Origin: CAZFYZ01 sp964523735
Lineage (GTDB): Bacteria > Armatimonadota > UBA5829
Length of the DNA stretch: 39,394 nt
Reading direction: 5' to 3'
NCBI GenBank assembly: GCA_964523735.1
Contig: CAZFYZ010000027.1
Coordinates: 1 to 39,394 of the forward strand
Part shown: in pieces, positions 8,341 through 15,663 of the stretch
Position numbering within the stretch: the first letter of the stretch is position 1
How the letters are laid out: each line of letters starts with the position of its first letter
Made by a program: the position numbers and the translations under genes
The notes under the pieces: model-generated
Database searches by the model: none
Told to the model about the DNA's origin: nothing
What the model saw: only the letters and a program-made list of their open reading frames with translations

Positions 8341-8430
8341 TGGAACGAAGACATTCCTCGTTTAGGATGGAGACATTAGCGTGTATTGCATCCATGTTAT
8401 CGGCGTGAGGGCGCGCTTTCACGAGATGTA

Positions 8431-8464
8431 GAATGGGAGGCGGATGCGCATCCGCCTCCCATTC
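8431..8464. terminator. Perfect 34-bp palindrome downstream of hcp
   Basis: Two 17-base arms (gaatgggaggcggatgc and its complement) meet with no spacer. As RNA this gives a strong GC-rich hairpin after the hcp stop at 8489. No U-tract follows, so termination is inferred from position; it could also be a protein site or a small repeat element. Confidence 0.5.
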
Positions 8465-8488
8465 CCAGTCCCAGTTCGGCATGCAATG

Positions 8489-10138
8489 CTATCCGAGGAT
8501 CGCTCTTAGATCCTCCGCCGGGGTCGAGATCGGCTTGATGTCGAACTTCTCCACCAGCGCGTTCAGGATGGCGGGCGAGACAAACGCCGGCAGGGTTGGC
8601 CCGAGCCGGATGTCCTTGATCCCAAGCGCCAGGAGCGTCAGCAGGATCGCGACCGCCTTCTGCTCATACCAAGAAAGCACCAGCGACAGAGGCAGCTCGT
8701 TCACACCTACTCCGAACGCGTTCGCCAGCGCCACCGCGATCTGAACCGCAGAGTAAGCGTCATTGCACTGGCCGACGTCCAGCAGCCTCGGGATTCCGCC
8801 GATGTCGCCGAAGTCGAGCTTGTTGAACCGATACTTCCCGCACGCGAGGGTCAGGATGACGCAGTCCTTGGGAACCTGCTCGGCGAACTCGGTGTAGTAG
8901 TTGCGCCCGGGCTTGGCTCCGTCGCAGCCACCGATCAGGAAGAAGTGCTTGATTGCGCCGCTCTTTACCGCGTCGATCACAGGCCCCGCAACGCTCATCA
9001 CGGCATCATGGCCGAATCCGACTGTGATTGTCTTGTCCGGCCCGTCCTCGGTGAACCCCGGGGCGGCGAGGGCGGCCTCGATGACAGGCGTGAAGTCCTT
9101 GACCCCATTTGGTCCGGTCGGTATGTGAACGACGTCCGGCATAGCCACCAGCCCCGTCGTGAAGATGCGGCCCTTGTAACTCTCGCGCGGCCGCTGAATG
9201 CAGTTTGTGGTCATCAGGATCGCGCCCGGGAATGCGTCGAACTCTTTCACCTGATCCTGCCAAGCACCGCCGTAGTTGCCGACCAAATGCTTGTAGGCCT
9301 TCAGCTTCGGATAGCCGTGGGCCGGCAGCATCTCGGAGTGAGTGTAGACATTGATCCCCTTGCCCTCGGTCTGCTTGAGAAGCATCTCCAGGTCGCGCAG
9401 GTCGTGGCCGGATATGACGACAGCCTTGCCCTTGACCGGCTCAACGCGGACTTGGGTTGGGACTGGATTTCCGTATGCTCCGGTGTTGCCCGCGTCCAGC
9501 AGCCCCATCGCCTTCAGGTTCAGCTCGCCGGTCTTCATGGACATTCCAAGAAGCTCGTCGGCTGTGGGGCTAGGTTTCGTGAGCAGGTCGAGGGCCTCGT
9601 GGAAGATTGCATAGACCTCAGGGTCCTCCTGCCCGAGCACGTGGGCGTGATCAGCATAGGCGGCGGCTCCCTTGAGCCCGTAGGTGATGATCTCCTGCAG
9701 GCTGGTGATGTCATCCCCGAGCCGCTCCTTGCGGGTGAGGATGTTGATCTCAGCACCCTGCGCGACCAGGTCATCGACCGTCCGCGCCGGGACGAATGTC
9801 GCCGGGCCATCCAGCACTTCGGTGCCGCCTGCCCCGATGTAGAGAGCCTTCGCCTTGTCGCGCATCTTCTCGGCCTGCCAGATGTACTCGGCCACGCGCT
9901 GCGGGTCGAAGTCGACGTTGGTTACCGTAGTAAAGAGTGCTTCGCAAGTGAATACGTCGATCTCATTGTCCGACTTGCCGAGCTGGCGTGCGCGATGAGC
10001 GTACATCGAGATGCCCTTGGTGGCATAGACCAGCAGGTCCTGAAGCGCGGCGGTTGTTGGGTCCTTGCCGCAGACCCCGAACTTGGTGCAGCCCGTGCCC
10101 TGGGCGGTTTGCTCGCATTGAAAGCAGAACATGTTCAT
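8489..10138 (-). CDS. hcp: Hybrid cluster protein (hydroxylamine reductase), class I
   Basis: Hcp carries a hybrid 4Fe-2O-2S cluster and reduces hydroxylamine and nitric oxide in nitrosative-stress defence. The N-terminus has C-x2-C-x8-C-x5-C (CFQCEQTAQGTGCTKFGVCGK region), the class I spacing that binds a cubane cluster and is typical of strict anaerobes. C-terminal hybrid-cluster ligands are visible in GGCDG, LACGKYRF and VGQCND. A frame start 12 codons upstream (10174) exists, but a strong AGGAGG at 10154-10149 lies 10 bases before the ATG at 10138, so the protein is 549 residues, the usual length. An HcpR/FNR-like operator and a -10 element lie just upstream, indicating dedicated regulation. 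No hcr reductase partner is adjacent. Confidence 0.97.
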   Translation of the reverse strand: MNMFCFQCEQTAQGTGCTKFGVCGKDPTTAALQDLLVYATKGISMYAHRARQLGKSDNEIDVFTCEALFTTVTNVDFDPQRVAEYIWQAEKMRDKAKALYIGAGGTEVLDGPATFVPARTVDDLVAQGAEINILTRKERLGDDITSLQEIITYGLKGAAAYADHAHVLGQEDPEVYAIFHEALDLLTKPSPTADELLGMSMKTGELNLKAMGLLDAGNTGAYGNPVPTQVRVEPVKGKAVVISGHDLRDLEMLLKQTEGKGINVYTHSEMLPAHGYPKLKAYKHLVGNYGGAWQDQVKEFDAFPGAILMTTNCIQRPRESYKGRIFTTGLVAMPDVVHIPTGPNGVKDFTPVIEAALAAPGFTEDGPDKTITVGFGHDAVMSVAGPVIDAVKSGAIKHFFLIGGCDGAKPGRNYYTEFAEQVPKDCVILTLACGKYRFNKLDFGDIGGIPRLLDVGQCNDAYSAVQIAVALANAFGVGVNELPLSLVLSWYEQKAVAILLTLLALGIKDIRLGPTLPAFVSPAILNALVEKFDIKPISTPAEDLRAILG

Positions 10139-10148
10139 GTGTTGGTGA

Positions 10149-10154
10149 CCTCCT
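10149..10154 (-). promoter_or_regulatory. Strong ribosome-binding site of hcp
   Basis: AGGAGG on the minus strand, 10 bases before ATG 10138. It excludes the longer frame beginning at 10174, in which it would be coding sequence. Confidence 0.8.
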
Positions 10155-10172
10155 TTGGTTCCTGACATTAGC

Positions 10173-10178
10173 ATAATA
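10173..10178 (-). promoter_or_regulatory. Probable -10 element of hcp
   Basis: TATTAT on the minus strand predicts transcription start at about 10166. The -35 region (aagata) is poor, as expected for an activator-dependent promoter; the operator at 10201-10214 takes its place. Confidence 0.55.
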
Positions 10179-10200
10179 CCGGTTCTGAGCGGGTCTATCT

Positions 10201-10214
10201 TTGACCCAGGTCAA
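10201..10214. promoter_or_regulatory. HcpR/FNR-type operator upstream of hcp
   Basis: TTGACCCAGGTCAA is a perfect inverted repeat of the form TTGAC-N4-GTCAA. This is the consensus known for HcpR, a CRP/FNR-family nitrosative-stress regulator of hcp. Its centre (10207.5) is 41.5 bases upstream of the start predicted from the -10 element, the position typical of class II activation. No CRP/FNR-family gene is in the window. Confidence 0.7.
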
Positions 10215-10239
10215 GTTCGGCTGTATTTCTCGTGATTGC

Positions 10240-10559
10240 AGTAAAACTTAGGCGTCTGAAGAAACGGATGAGATTGATTCCAGCTCGTCTATACCTCGAA
10301 TCGCTTCCCCTCAAACCCGACGACGAGAGTGTTCAGTGTTGCGGGAATGTCATTTCGAACGCAGTGAGAAATCTGCTTTTCACGCGCGGCGCCCAAGATG
10401 AAGGCTTGGCAAGAGCAGATTTCTCGCCCTGCTCGAAATGACATGTGCAGAGGACTGAACGCAAACGTGACAACGACCTCCGATTCGCGGCGTATCTGAT
10501 TGATCTGCCTACTGTTGGGGTAATTTACCAGCGAACGTCACACTGTCAGGAGGGCCAAG
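10240..10559. other. Intergenic region between hcp and DUF2795
   Basis: This 320-base stretch between divergent transcription units holds a 94-bp dispersed palindromic repeat (10349-10442). Short open frames here are not protein-like. I see no RNA gene. Confidence 0.6.
10349..10442. repeat. Dispersed palindromic repeat, family A
   Basis: The ends are inverted (gtcatttcga and tcgaaatgac). Inside them, gagaaatctgctttt mirrors agagcagatttctc. A second full copy is at 34231-34310 and a partial copy lies inside the beta-mannosidase gene at about 31868-31939. The form suggests a REP- or MITE-like element. Confidence 0.85.
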
Positions 10560-10781
10560 ATGGGCGTGTGCAGTTTCATCTCTTCACCGGAAGGCGCTAA
10601 GCTCTGCCTTGGCGATATCGGGTTCCCCGCAAGCAAGGAGGAAGTGCTGGAGCATATAGACACCTCGGGCGGACCCGAGGCGGTGACCGTAGCTGCCAAC
10701 AGGCTTCCAGACAAGGTCTACGCAAGCCTGGAGGAACTGATGCAGGAGTTCGCCGCAATCGACGCTGCTTCGCAAACCTGA
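10560..10781 (+). CDS. DUF2795 family small protein
   Basis: A 73-residue soluble protein. The segment FPASKEEVLEHIDTSGG, followed by NRLPDKVYASLEELMQE, matches the DUF2795 pattern, in which a short helical domain with a conserved LPD and a Tyr-x-Ser/Asp-x-x-E/D-V/L-like end is found. The start ATG at 10560 has AGGAGG 6 bases upstream. Its stop overlaps the start of the DUF488 gene by one base (TGATG), so translation of the two is coupled. The function of the family is unknown; it often appears as a small helical, possibly nucleic-acid-associated protein. Confidence 0.75.
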   Translation: MGVCSFISSPEGAKLCLGDIGFPASKEEVLEHIDTSGGPEAVTVAANRLPDKVYASLEELMQEFAAIDAASQT

Positions 10782-11323
10782 TGCCGGCCATCTACACTGT
10801 CGGGCACTCCACGAGGACAATCGACGAGTTCATTGAGCTTCTGAAGCACTACGGCATTCAGCAACTCGTGGACATTCGCACGGTGCCGCGGTCGCGGAAG
10901 AACCCTCAGTTCAACCGCGACGAACTGGAGCGTGTAATACCTGAGGCCGGGATCAACTACGAGCACGTGAAAGACCTTGGCGGGCTCCGAAAGCCCCTGA
11001 AAGAATCGCCGAACGCCGGGTGGCGCAACGACAGCTTCCGAGGCTTCGCGGACTACATGCAAACGCCGGACTTCGAGAGAGGGCTGGAGCACCTGATCGA
11101 GATCGCAGCGAGCCGCGTCACAGCCATCATGTGTGCGGAGGCCGTCCCGTGGCGGTGCCATCGCTCGCTGGTGGCCGACGCGCTGAGTGTGAGGGGTACC
11201 GATGTCATCGAGATCTTCGATGAGCGCAAGTCCCAGCCTCACAAGCTGACGGCATTTGCGCACGTAGAGGGGAAGACTGTCACGTACCCGCCGGCCGAAG
11301 AATCATCGCCTGCGGGTTTATGA
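10781..11323 (+). CDS. DUF488 family protein
   Basis: A 180-residue protein of the DUF488 family. Diagnostic blocks are IYTVGHSTRTIDEFIELL at the start, LVDIRTVPRSRKNPQF, YEHVKDLGGLRKP and the late MCAEAVPWRCHRSLVAD, whose two cysteines and His-Arg are conserved in the family. Length is normal. The start ATG overlaps the DUF2795 stop. DUF488 proteins are widespread and structurally related to small nucleic-acid or nucleotide-binding folds, but no reaction is established. The C-terminal 40 residues are less conserved and end in a Pro/Ser-rich tail. Confidence 0.9.
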   Translation: MPAIYTVGHSTRTIDEFIELLKHYGIQQLVDIRTVPRSRKNPQFNRDELERVIPEAGINYEHVKDLGGLRKPLKESPNAGWRNDSFRGFADYMQTPDFERGLEHLIEIAASRVTAIMCAEAVPWRCHRSLVADALSVRGTDVIEIFDERKSQPHKLTAFAHVEGKTVTYPPAEESSPAGL

Positions 11324-11524
11324 TCACCTCATTGCTCCCGGGCGAGGCCATGACCTCTGTTGCCTCGTGTATACGCGACAGGGAAAATGGTGGGAGATGA
11401 CGCTCTCGGTATCAGCTGACTAGTCGCTAGTTCGCACCGTGATCTCGGCATAGGCCAGCGTGGGCGCATCAAGGCGCGCCTGCCTGGAACGCCGAGCTTC
11501 AGGATCAGGTGCCTTAGGCAGAAG

Positions 11525-13066
11525 TCAACCGTTCTTCCGCTTCAGTGAGGCCAGAGCACTGGCTGCAGCATCACGGATTGCCGGACTCGCAGAGTTGACC
11601 GCTTCCTCGAGCGCCCCAGCAGCGACATCACCATGCTTCCAGGCTACGTAGCCCAGCAGCTCAGCTGCCTCTGCCCCCACGTCTTCGTACTTCAGCATTC
11701 CCGCAAGCGCCTGAGTCGCCCGTTCGTCCTCAATCTGCGCCAGCGTATGGGCTATGTTCCGCCTTTCGGTCGTCGTGGTGGCGGCGTCGCCCGCCAAGGC
11801 CACGAGTTGCTCGACGAATATTACGTCCCAGCAGGCGACTTCCGCGTTTAGGCGCACATCAACACTCGCGTCAGATAGGGCTTCACCAATTACTTGCGCA
11901 GCCCTCTCGGTCTTAAGGCCGAGCGCGGCAAACACGGCCATCTGGCGCACCCGCGCGCTACGATGTCTGTGGAGCGTCATGAGACTCTCGCTCATAGATG
12001 TATCACCGAGTCGCCGTGCAACAGACGCCGCTTGCGATCGTACTACCCAGCTCTCGTCATTGTCCAAGCCGTGGAGCAAGGGGAGAACGGTCCGGTCGCC
12101 AATCTCAGCCATGGCGCTAACTGCGGCATAGCGCAGCCTCGTTTCTCGACTGTGGAGTTCAGCAGTGATGAGATCAAGAGATTGTGCGTCTTTCAGCCAA
12201 CCGAGCGACCATATAGCCTTACAGCGGACCTCGACCGCATTATCCTTTAGAGCCCGCCTCAGCGCCGAGAGGGTTGACCGGTTCGGTCCGAACTTCCCCA
12301 GAGTCTCAGCAGCAGCGGCCCGGACTACTGGCGACGGATCACGAAGACTGTCTACGGCGAGCCTGCGTGCGTGCGCATTGCGCAGGCACCCCCACTTGAC
12401 TGCATCGTGGAGCTGCTTGACGTAAGCCGCGCGCACGTGCTCGTCAGAGTGTTGCAGGACAGCCAAGCGGGCTTCATCAGACCTGCTTTGGGCTCTGACC
12501 GCGAGCCAGTGTGCGGCACGTTGCCTGACTTCGGTGTCCTCGTCTTGCAGTGCCCCCAGCAGTAGATCAAGGTTCAGGTCCTCGTATCGCATCTCGAAGG
12601 CATCAATGGCCCGTGCGCGGACCAAGGCTTCCGCGTCCACCAGTGCAGTGCGCAGGGCTTCCATATCGGCATGCCCGTCTTCATCTTCGGGTGCGATGTA
12701 GTTGAGTGAGGTGATGGCGGCTATCCTCACGTTGGGGTCGGTATCGTGAAGAAGCTCTCGCACCGGCTCGTACCCTTCGTCTGCGTACTGCTTACCGACC
12801 AGTTCGGCGATGCGAGCTCGCACGGTGGGGGACGGGTCATGGAGAGCGGGCATCAGAATGTCCAGCACCCCCTGCAGTTCCATCCAGTGTAGACCGCGCG
12901 CGGCTCCCGCTCTGACCTGAGGGTCGGAGTCGCTGCGCATAAGGTCGGTCAGCCACTTCTGCCCAAACTCTGGCAACTGCTGGACGCGGTCCCACGCGAG
13001 GCAACTGAGATCGTCGTCTTCTTGGTTGAGATCGCGCACCGTACTGCGCGGATTCTGATCCGACAT
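11525..13066 (-). CDS. HEAT-repeat protein
   Basis: A 513-residue protein built almost entirely of HEAT-like repeats of about 31 residues, such as DPSPTVRARIAELVGK, DTDPNVRIAAITSL, DEDTEVRQRAAHWLAV, DPSPVVRAAAAETLGKFG and DNAVEVRCKAIWSLGWL. There is no signal peptide or membrane segment, so it is cytoplasmic and probably a scaffold for protein binding. An ATG at 13081 is available, but GGAGG at 13079-13075 lies 8 bases before ATG 13066, which I take as the start. It begins 31 bases after the kinase stop, so it is probably the third gene of the two-component operon and may tune that pathway (inference). The frame stays open for 34 codons past its TGA without recognisable content. Confidence 0.9.
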   Translation of the reverse strand: MSDQNPRSTVRDLNQEDDDLSCLAWDRVQQLPEFGQKWLTDLMRSDSDPQVRAGAARGLHWMELQGVLDILMPALHDPSPTVRARIAELVGKQYADEGYEPVRELLHDTDPNVRIAAITSLNYIAPEDEDGHADMEALRTALVDAEALVRARAIDAFEMRYEDLNLDLLLGALQDEDTEVRQRAAHWLAVRAQSRSDEARLAVLQHSDEHVRAAYVKQLHDAVKWGCLRNAHARRLAVDSLRDPSPVVRAAAAETLGKFGPNRSTLSALRRALKDNAVEVRCKAIWSLGWLKDAQSLDLITAELHSRETRLRYAAVSAMAEIGDRTVLPLLHGLDNDESWVVRSQAASVARRLGDTSMSESLMTLHRHRSARVRQMAVFAALGLKTERAAQVIGEALSDASVDVRLNAEVACWDVIFVEQLVALAGDAATTTTERRNIAHTLAQIEDERATQALAGMLKYEDVGAEAAELLGYVAWKHGDVAAGALEEAVNSASPAIRDAAASALASLKRKNG

Positions 13067-13074
13067 TGGTCGAT

Positions 13075-13079
13075 CCTCC
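13075..13079 (-). promoter_or_regulatory. Ribosome-binding site of the HEAT-repeat gene
   Basis: GGAGG on the minus strand, 8 bases before ATG 13066, favouring this start over the ATG five codons upstream. Confidence 0.7.
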
Positions 13080-13097
13080 ATTGCTGTGTGGCTTGGC

Positions 13098-14825
13098 CTA
13101 CCTCGGAAACTTGACCGTCGACTTCGTGTAGTTGCCCTCCGAAGCCATCACAAAATCCCCCAGCAGGTTGTCACGAACCAGGCTCTCGACGATACGCAGG
13201 CCGAGGTTGCGGTTCTGGCGGATGTCGAAGTCGGCGGGAAGCGGCTGGCCATCATTGGTGACGTCAAGGGTCACGTTGTCTTCGTCGCGGGCGGTATGGA
13301 TGATAATCTCGCGGCCCGTCATGCCCTTGAGTCCGTGCTCGACCGCGTTCTGTATGAGTTCATTGAGGATCAGCGCCACATAAGTCGCCTGGCCGCTGGG
13401 GAGCAGGAAGTCATCGCCCTGCACTGAGAGCGTGGCCTTGTTCTCGTCCGGCAGCAGGCCGCGGGCAGTCGCGTGCAAGATAGTCTCCGCCAGGCGCTTG
13501 ATCGAGACGTCGTCCAGGTTCTCACTGGAGAGCAGTTCGTGCACGGACGCGATGGCCTGGATGCGGTTGATGCTCTGGGTGAGAGCTTCTTTGGGTGACT
13601 CGAACTTCCCCACACGCAGCTGCAGGCGCAGGAGGCTCGCGATCGTCTGCAGGCTGTTCTTGACGCGGTGGTGCATCTCCTGCAAGACCGCTGTTTGGAC
13701 CACCAGCTTCGCGTTCTGGATCGAGATCGCGGCCTGGTTGGCAAGCGCGGTGCAGAGGCTGATCTCTTCCTCGCTGAACTCGTGCGGCCGCGCAGTGTAG
13801 CAGTTCAGGACCCCGATCGTCTCCTTCTTGACTATCAGTGGCAGCGAGATCAACGAGCAGAGCCCCTCCTTGCGGGCGATGTCCGGGTACTGGTAGCCTG
13901 GCGTCTTGCGCACGTCGAGGATCGTGATCGGCCTGCCCTCTGTGATCGCCCGCCCCGCCACGCTCTCGGAAAGCTTGACGTTCGGCTTGCGAGTGTAGGC
14001 GCGGCTCTTGGACTGCGTGGCCTTGATCACCAGCTCCTCACGGCTCTCGTCGAGGAGCATGATCGAGCAGATCTTGAAGTTCATGGTCTCCGCGGTCATG
14101 GCGACGATGAGCTGCAGAATTTCCTCGAGGTAGAGGTCACTTGTGATCGTGCGGCTGATTTCGGAGAGGGTGGAGAGCCTCGACGCCCTCTGCTCGACCG
14201 TGCGGAACAGGTTATAGTTCTCCACCGCGCCGCCGACCTGCCTTGCGATGGAGTCCAGCAGGCTCACCTGAATCTTGGTGTAATCGTGAGGCGGGTTCGT
14301 GCGGACGTTGATGACACCCACAAGCCCGCTCGGCCCACGCAGCGGGACAGAGAGCATCGACTGGTAGCTGTCCTGCGAGAGTGTGGGGACTGGCTTGAAG
14401 CGCTCGTCCCGCCAAGCCTCGCGTGGCAAGATCACATGCGTGCCCTGCTGTGCGACCCAGCCGGTGATCCCCTCGCCTACTCGCAGTCTGATCTTGCCTA
14501 CCGCGTCCTTGGTCTCGCCGCTTACTCCCCGCAGGACCAGCTCTGTGCCGCTCTCATCCAGCAGGTATATCAGGCACAAGTCTGTTCCAGTCACCTTGGT
14601 GACTATCTCCGCGACCTTGCGAAGCATGCCATCGATGTTGAGCATCGAGCCGATCGTCTGGCCGACCTCGCGCAGTGCATCGCTCTCGAGGTTCTTCTCC
14701 GCCACGCGCTTCTCGAGGTCGGCAACACGCACGCGCAGCGCCTCGAGCTCCTGCTCGGGCGGAAGCTCTCTCAGCGCGGCGGCTGTCGCCTCTTGCTCTT
14801 CGGTACTACCTGCTCTCCAGGGCAT
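13098..14825 (-). CDS. Cytosolic sensor histidine kinase, GAF-GAF-HisKA_2
   Basis: 575 residues with no membrane segment. A coiled-coil start (about 20-60) leads to two GAF domains (about 65-210 and 230-370), the second containing KLSESVAGRAITEGRPITILDV. The HisKA_2 dimerisation domain contains EMHHRVKNSLQTIASLLRLQ, with H386 as the likely phosphate acceptor. A HATPase domain follows (N-box LILNELIQNAVEHGL, then LGLRIVESLV). GAF domains bind small cytosolic ligands, and HisKA_2 kinases commonly pair with ANTAR-type regulators, as in EutW/EutV. The cognate regulator gene lies directly upstream, about 100 bases away. No clear ribosome-binding site precedes the ATG at 14825. Confidence 0.93.
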   Translation of the reverse strand: MPWRAGSTEEQEATAAALRELPPEQELEALRVRVADLEKRVAEKNLESDALREVGQTIGSMLNIDGMLRKVAEIVTKVTGTDLCLIYLLDESGTELVLRGVSGETKDAVGKIRLRVGEGITGWVAQQGTHVILPREAWRDERFKPVPTLSQDSYQSMLSVPLRGPSGLVGVINVRTNPPHDYTKIQVSLLDSIARQVGGAVENYNLFRTVEQRASRLSTLSEISRTITSDLYLEEILQLIVAMTAETMNFKICSIMLLDESREELVIKATQSKSRAYTRKPNVKLSESVAGRAITEGRPITILDVRKTPGYQYPDIARKEGLCSLISLPLIVKKETIGVLNCYTARPHEFSEEEISLCTALANQAAISIQNAKLVVQTAVLQEMHHRVKNSLQTIASLLRLQLRVGKFESPKEALTQSINRIQAIASVHELLSSENLDDVSIKRLAETILHATARGLLPDENKATLSVQGDDFLLPSGQATYVALILNELIQNAVEHGLKGMTGREIIIHTARDEDNVTLDVTNDGQPLPADFDIRQNRNLGLRIVESLVRDNLLGDFVMASEGNYTKSTVKFPR

Positions 14826-14926
14826 AGGTGGTTGTATATCGAGTATTTGCTAGCTTCGCACACCGCATCTTCGGCCCTGCTTGAATCGCAGAACTCAATA
14901 CTCAATAATCAATATCAAGTAGATTC

Positions 14927-15502
14927 CTAGATCTCGTGCGCGATGATGATCGCGTCTGCTATCTCTTTCATCGACCGGCGCTGGTTCATGCTCTGCTGCT
15001 GGATGCGGCGGAACGCGTCGGACTCCGACATCTGGTACTTGTCCATCAAGATGCCCTTCGCCCGGTCCACTATTTTGCGGGTTTCGAGCTTGAGTTCGAG
15101 GTCTCCCACGGTCGATTCCAGGTCGTGCGTCTCGAGGTAACGAGAAAGAGCAATCTCGATCGCGGGCAGCAGATCCGACTCCTGGAATGGCTTCACCAGA
15201 TAACCATAAACGCCTGCGTCTTTGGCGCGCGCGATCAGATCCTTATCAGAATACGCCGTCAGTAGGACCACCGGCGCGATCTTCTCTTCTGAGATGATCT
15301 TGGCGGCATCGAGGCCATCCATTACCGGCATCTTGATGTCGAGTATGACCACGTCCGGCTTCAGCGACCGCGTCATCTCCAGCGCCTTCTGTCCGTCGGC
15401 GGCCTCACCGACTACCACATGCCCCATCTCCTCAAGCAGCGACTTAAGGTCCATGCGTATGATTGACTCATCATCGGCGATGACAACTCTTATCTGGCTC
15501 AT
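14927..15502 (-). CDS. ANTAR response regulator (RNA-binding antiterminator)
   Basis: 191 residues. The receiver domain covers 1-120, with acidic pocket D10-D11, phospho-acceptor D55 (VVILDIKMPVMDG) and conserved K104 (GYLVKPF). A coiled-coil linker follows (about 125-150), then an ANTAR domain (KIVDRAKGILMDKYQMSESDAFRRIQQQSMNQRRSMKEIAD regions). ANTAR proteins of the AmiR/NasR/EutV type bind paired hairpins in nascent RNA and prevent termination. It is the first gene of an operon with the GAF/HisKA_2 kinase and a HEAT-repeat protein, and has a consensus-like promoter. The start ATG has a GGAGAGG site upstream. The target transcript is not identified. Confidence 0.95.
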   Translation of the reverse strand: MSQIRVVIADDESIIRMDLKSLLEEMGHVVVGEAADGQKALEMTRSLKPDVVILDIKMPVMDGLDAAKIISEEKIAPVVLLTAYSDKDLIARAKDAGVYGYLVKPFQESDLLPAIEIALSRYLETHDLESTVGDLELKLETRKIVDRAKGILMDKYQMSESDAFRRIQQQSMNQRRSMKEIADAIIIAHEI

Positions 15503-15517
15503 ATCATCCTCTCCGAG

Positions 15518-15585
15518 AGCAAACAGTGAACGACAAACAGCAGGCAGCGGGGCGTACGTCGTCCCTCAACTGTTTACTGTTTGCT
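15518..15585. repeat. Inverted repeat in the ANTAR gene leader
   Basis: The arms agcaaacagt (15518-15527) and actgtttgct (15576-15585) are perfect 10-base complements with a 48-base loop that itself contains further aacag/ctgtt pairs. It lies in the predicted 5' leader of the ANTAR operon. It may be a leader hairpin or simply a repeat element. Confidence 0.55.
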
Positions 15586-15616
15586 ATCTACTGCTTACTA
15601 CTATCTACATCCCCCA

Positions 15617-15645
15617 ATTCTACCGTGTGCTATAATCGTTGTCAA
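15617..15645 (-). promoter_or_regulatory. Sigma-70 promoter of the ANTAR operon
   Basis: TTGACA (15645-15640) and TAGAAT (15622-15617) on the minus strand are separated by exactly 17 bases, close to the housekeeping consensus. Transcription would begin near 15610, giving a leader of about 108 bases. Confidence 0.75.
15631..15636 (+). promoter_or_regulatory. Probable -10 of the divergent membrane-protein gene
   Basis: TATAAT on the plus strand lies between the -35 and -10 of the opposite promoter, so the two divergent promoters overlap and probably compete. No good -35 is seen. Confidence 0.45.
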
Positions 15646-15651
15646 AGACAC

Positions 15652-15656
15652 AGGAG
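15652..15656 (+). promoter_or_regulatory. Ribosome-binding site deciding the TTG start at 15664
   Basis: AGGAG with 7 bases before TTG 15664. The frame is open upstream to 15526, but that part spans the divergent promoters and is unlikely to be coding. Confidence 0.7.
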
Positions 15657-15663
15657 TTCCCGA

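Noticed and set aside
8945..10165. Plus-strand frame opposite hcp
   Set aside because: Antisense to a clear hybrid cluster protein; no independent evidence.
10232..10441. Small protein upstream of DUF2795
   Set aside because: Most of the frame is the translated family A repeat (ISNAVRNLLF), a frequent false ORF.
11420..11527. Readthrough extension of the HEAT-repeat protein
   Set aside because: The frame continues 34 codons after TGA, but the content is not HEAT-like and no recoding signal is visible.
13668..14930. Long plus-strand frame of 420 codons
   Set aside because: It is antisense to the histidine kinase, whose domains are unmistakable.
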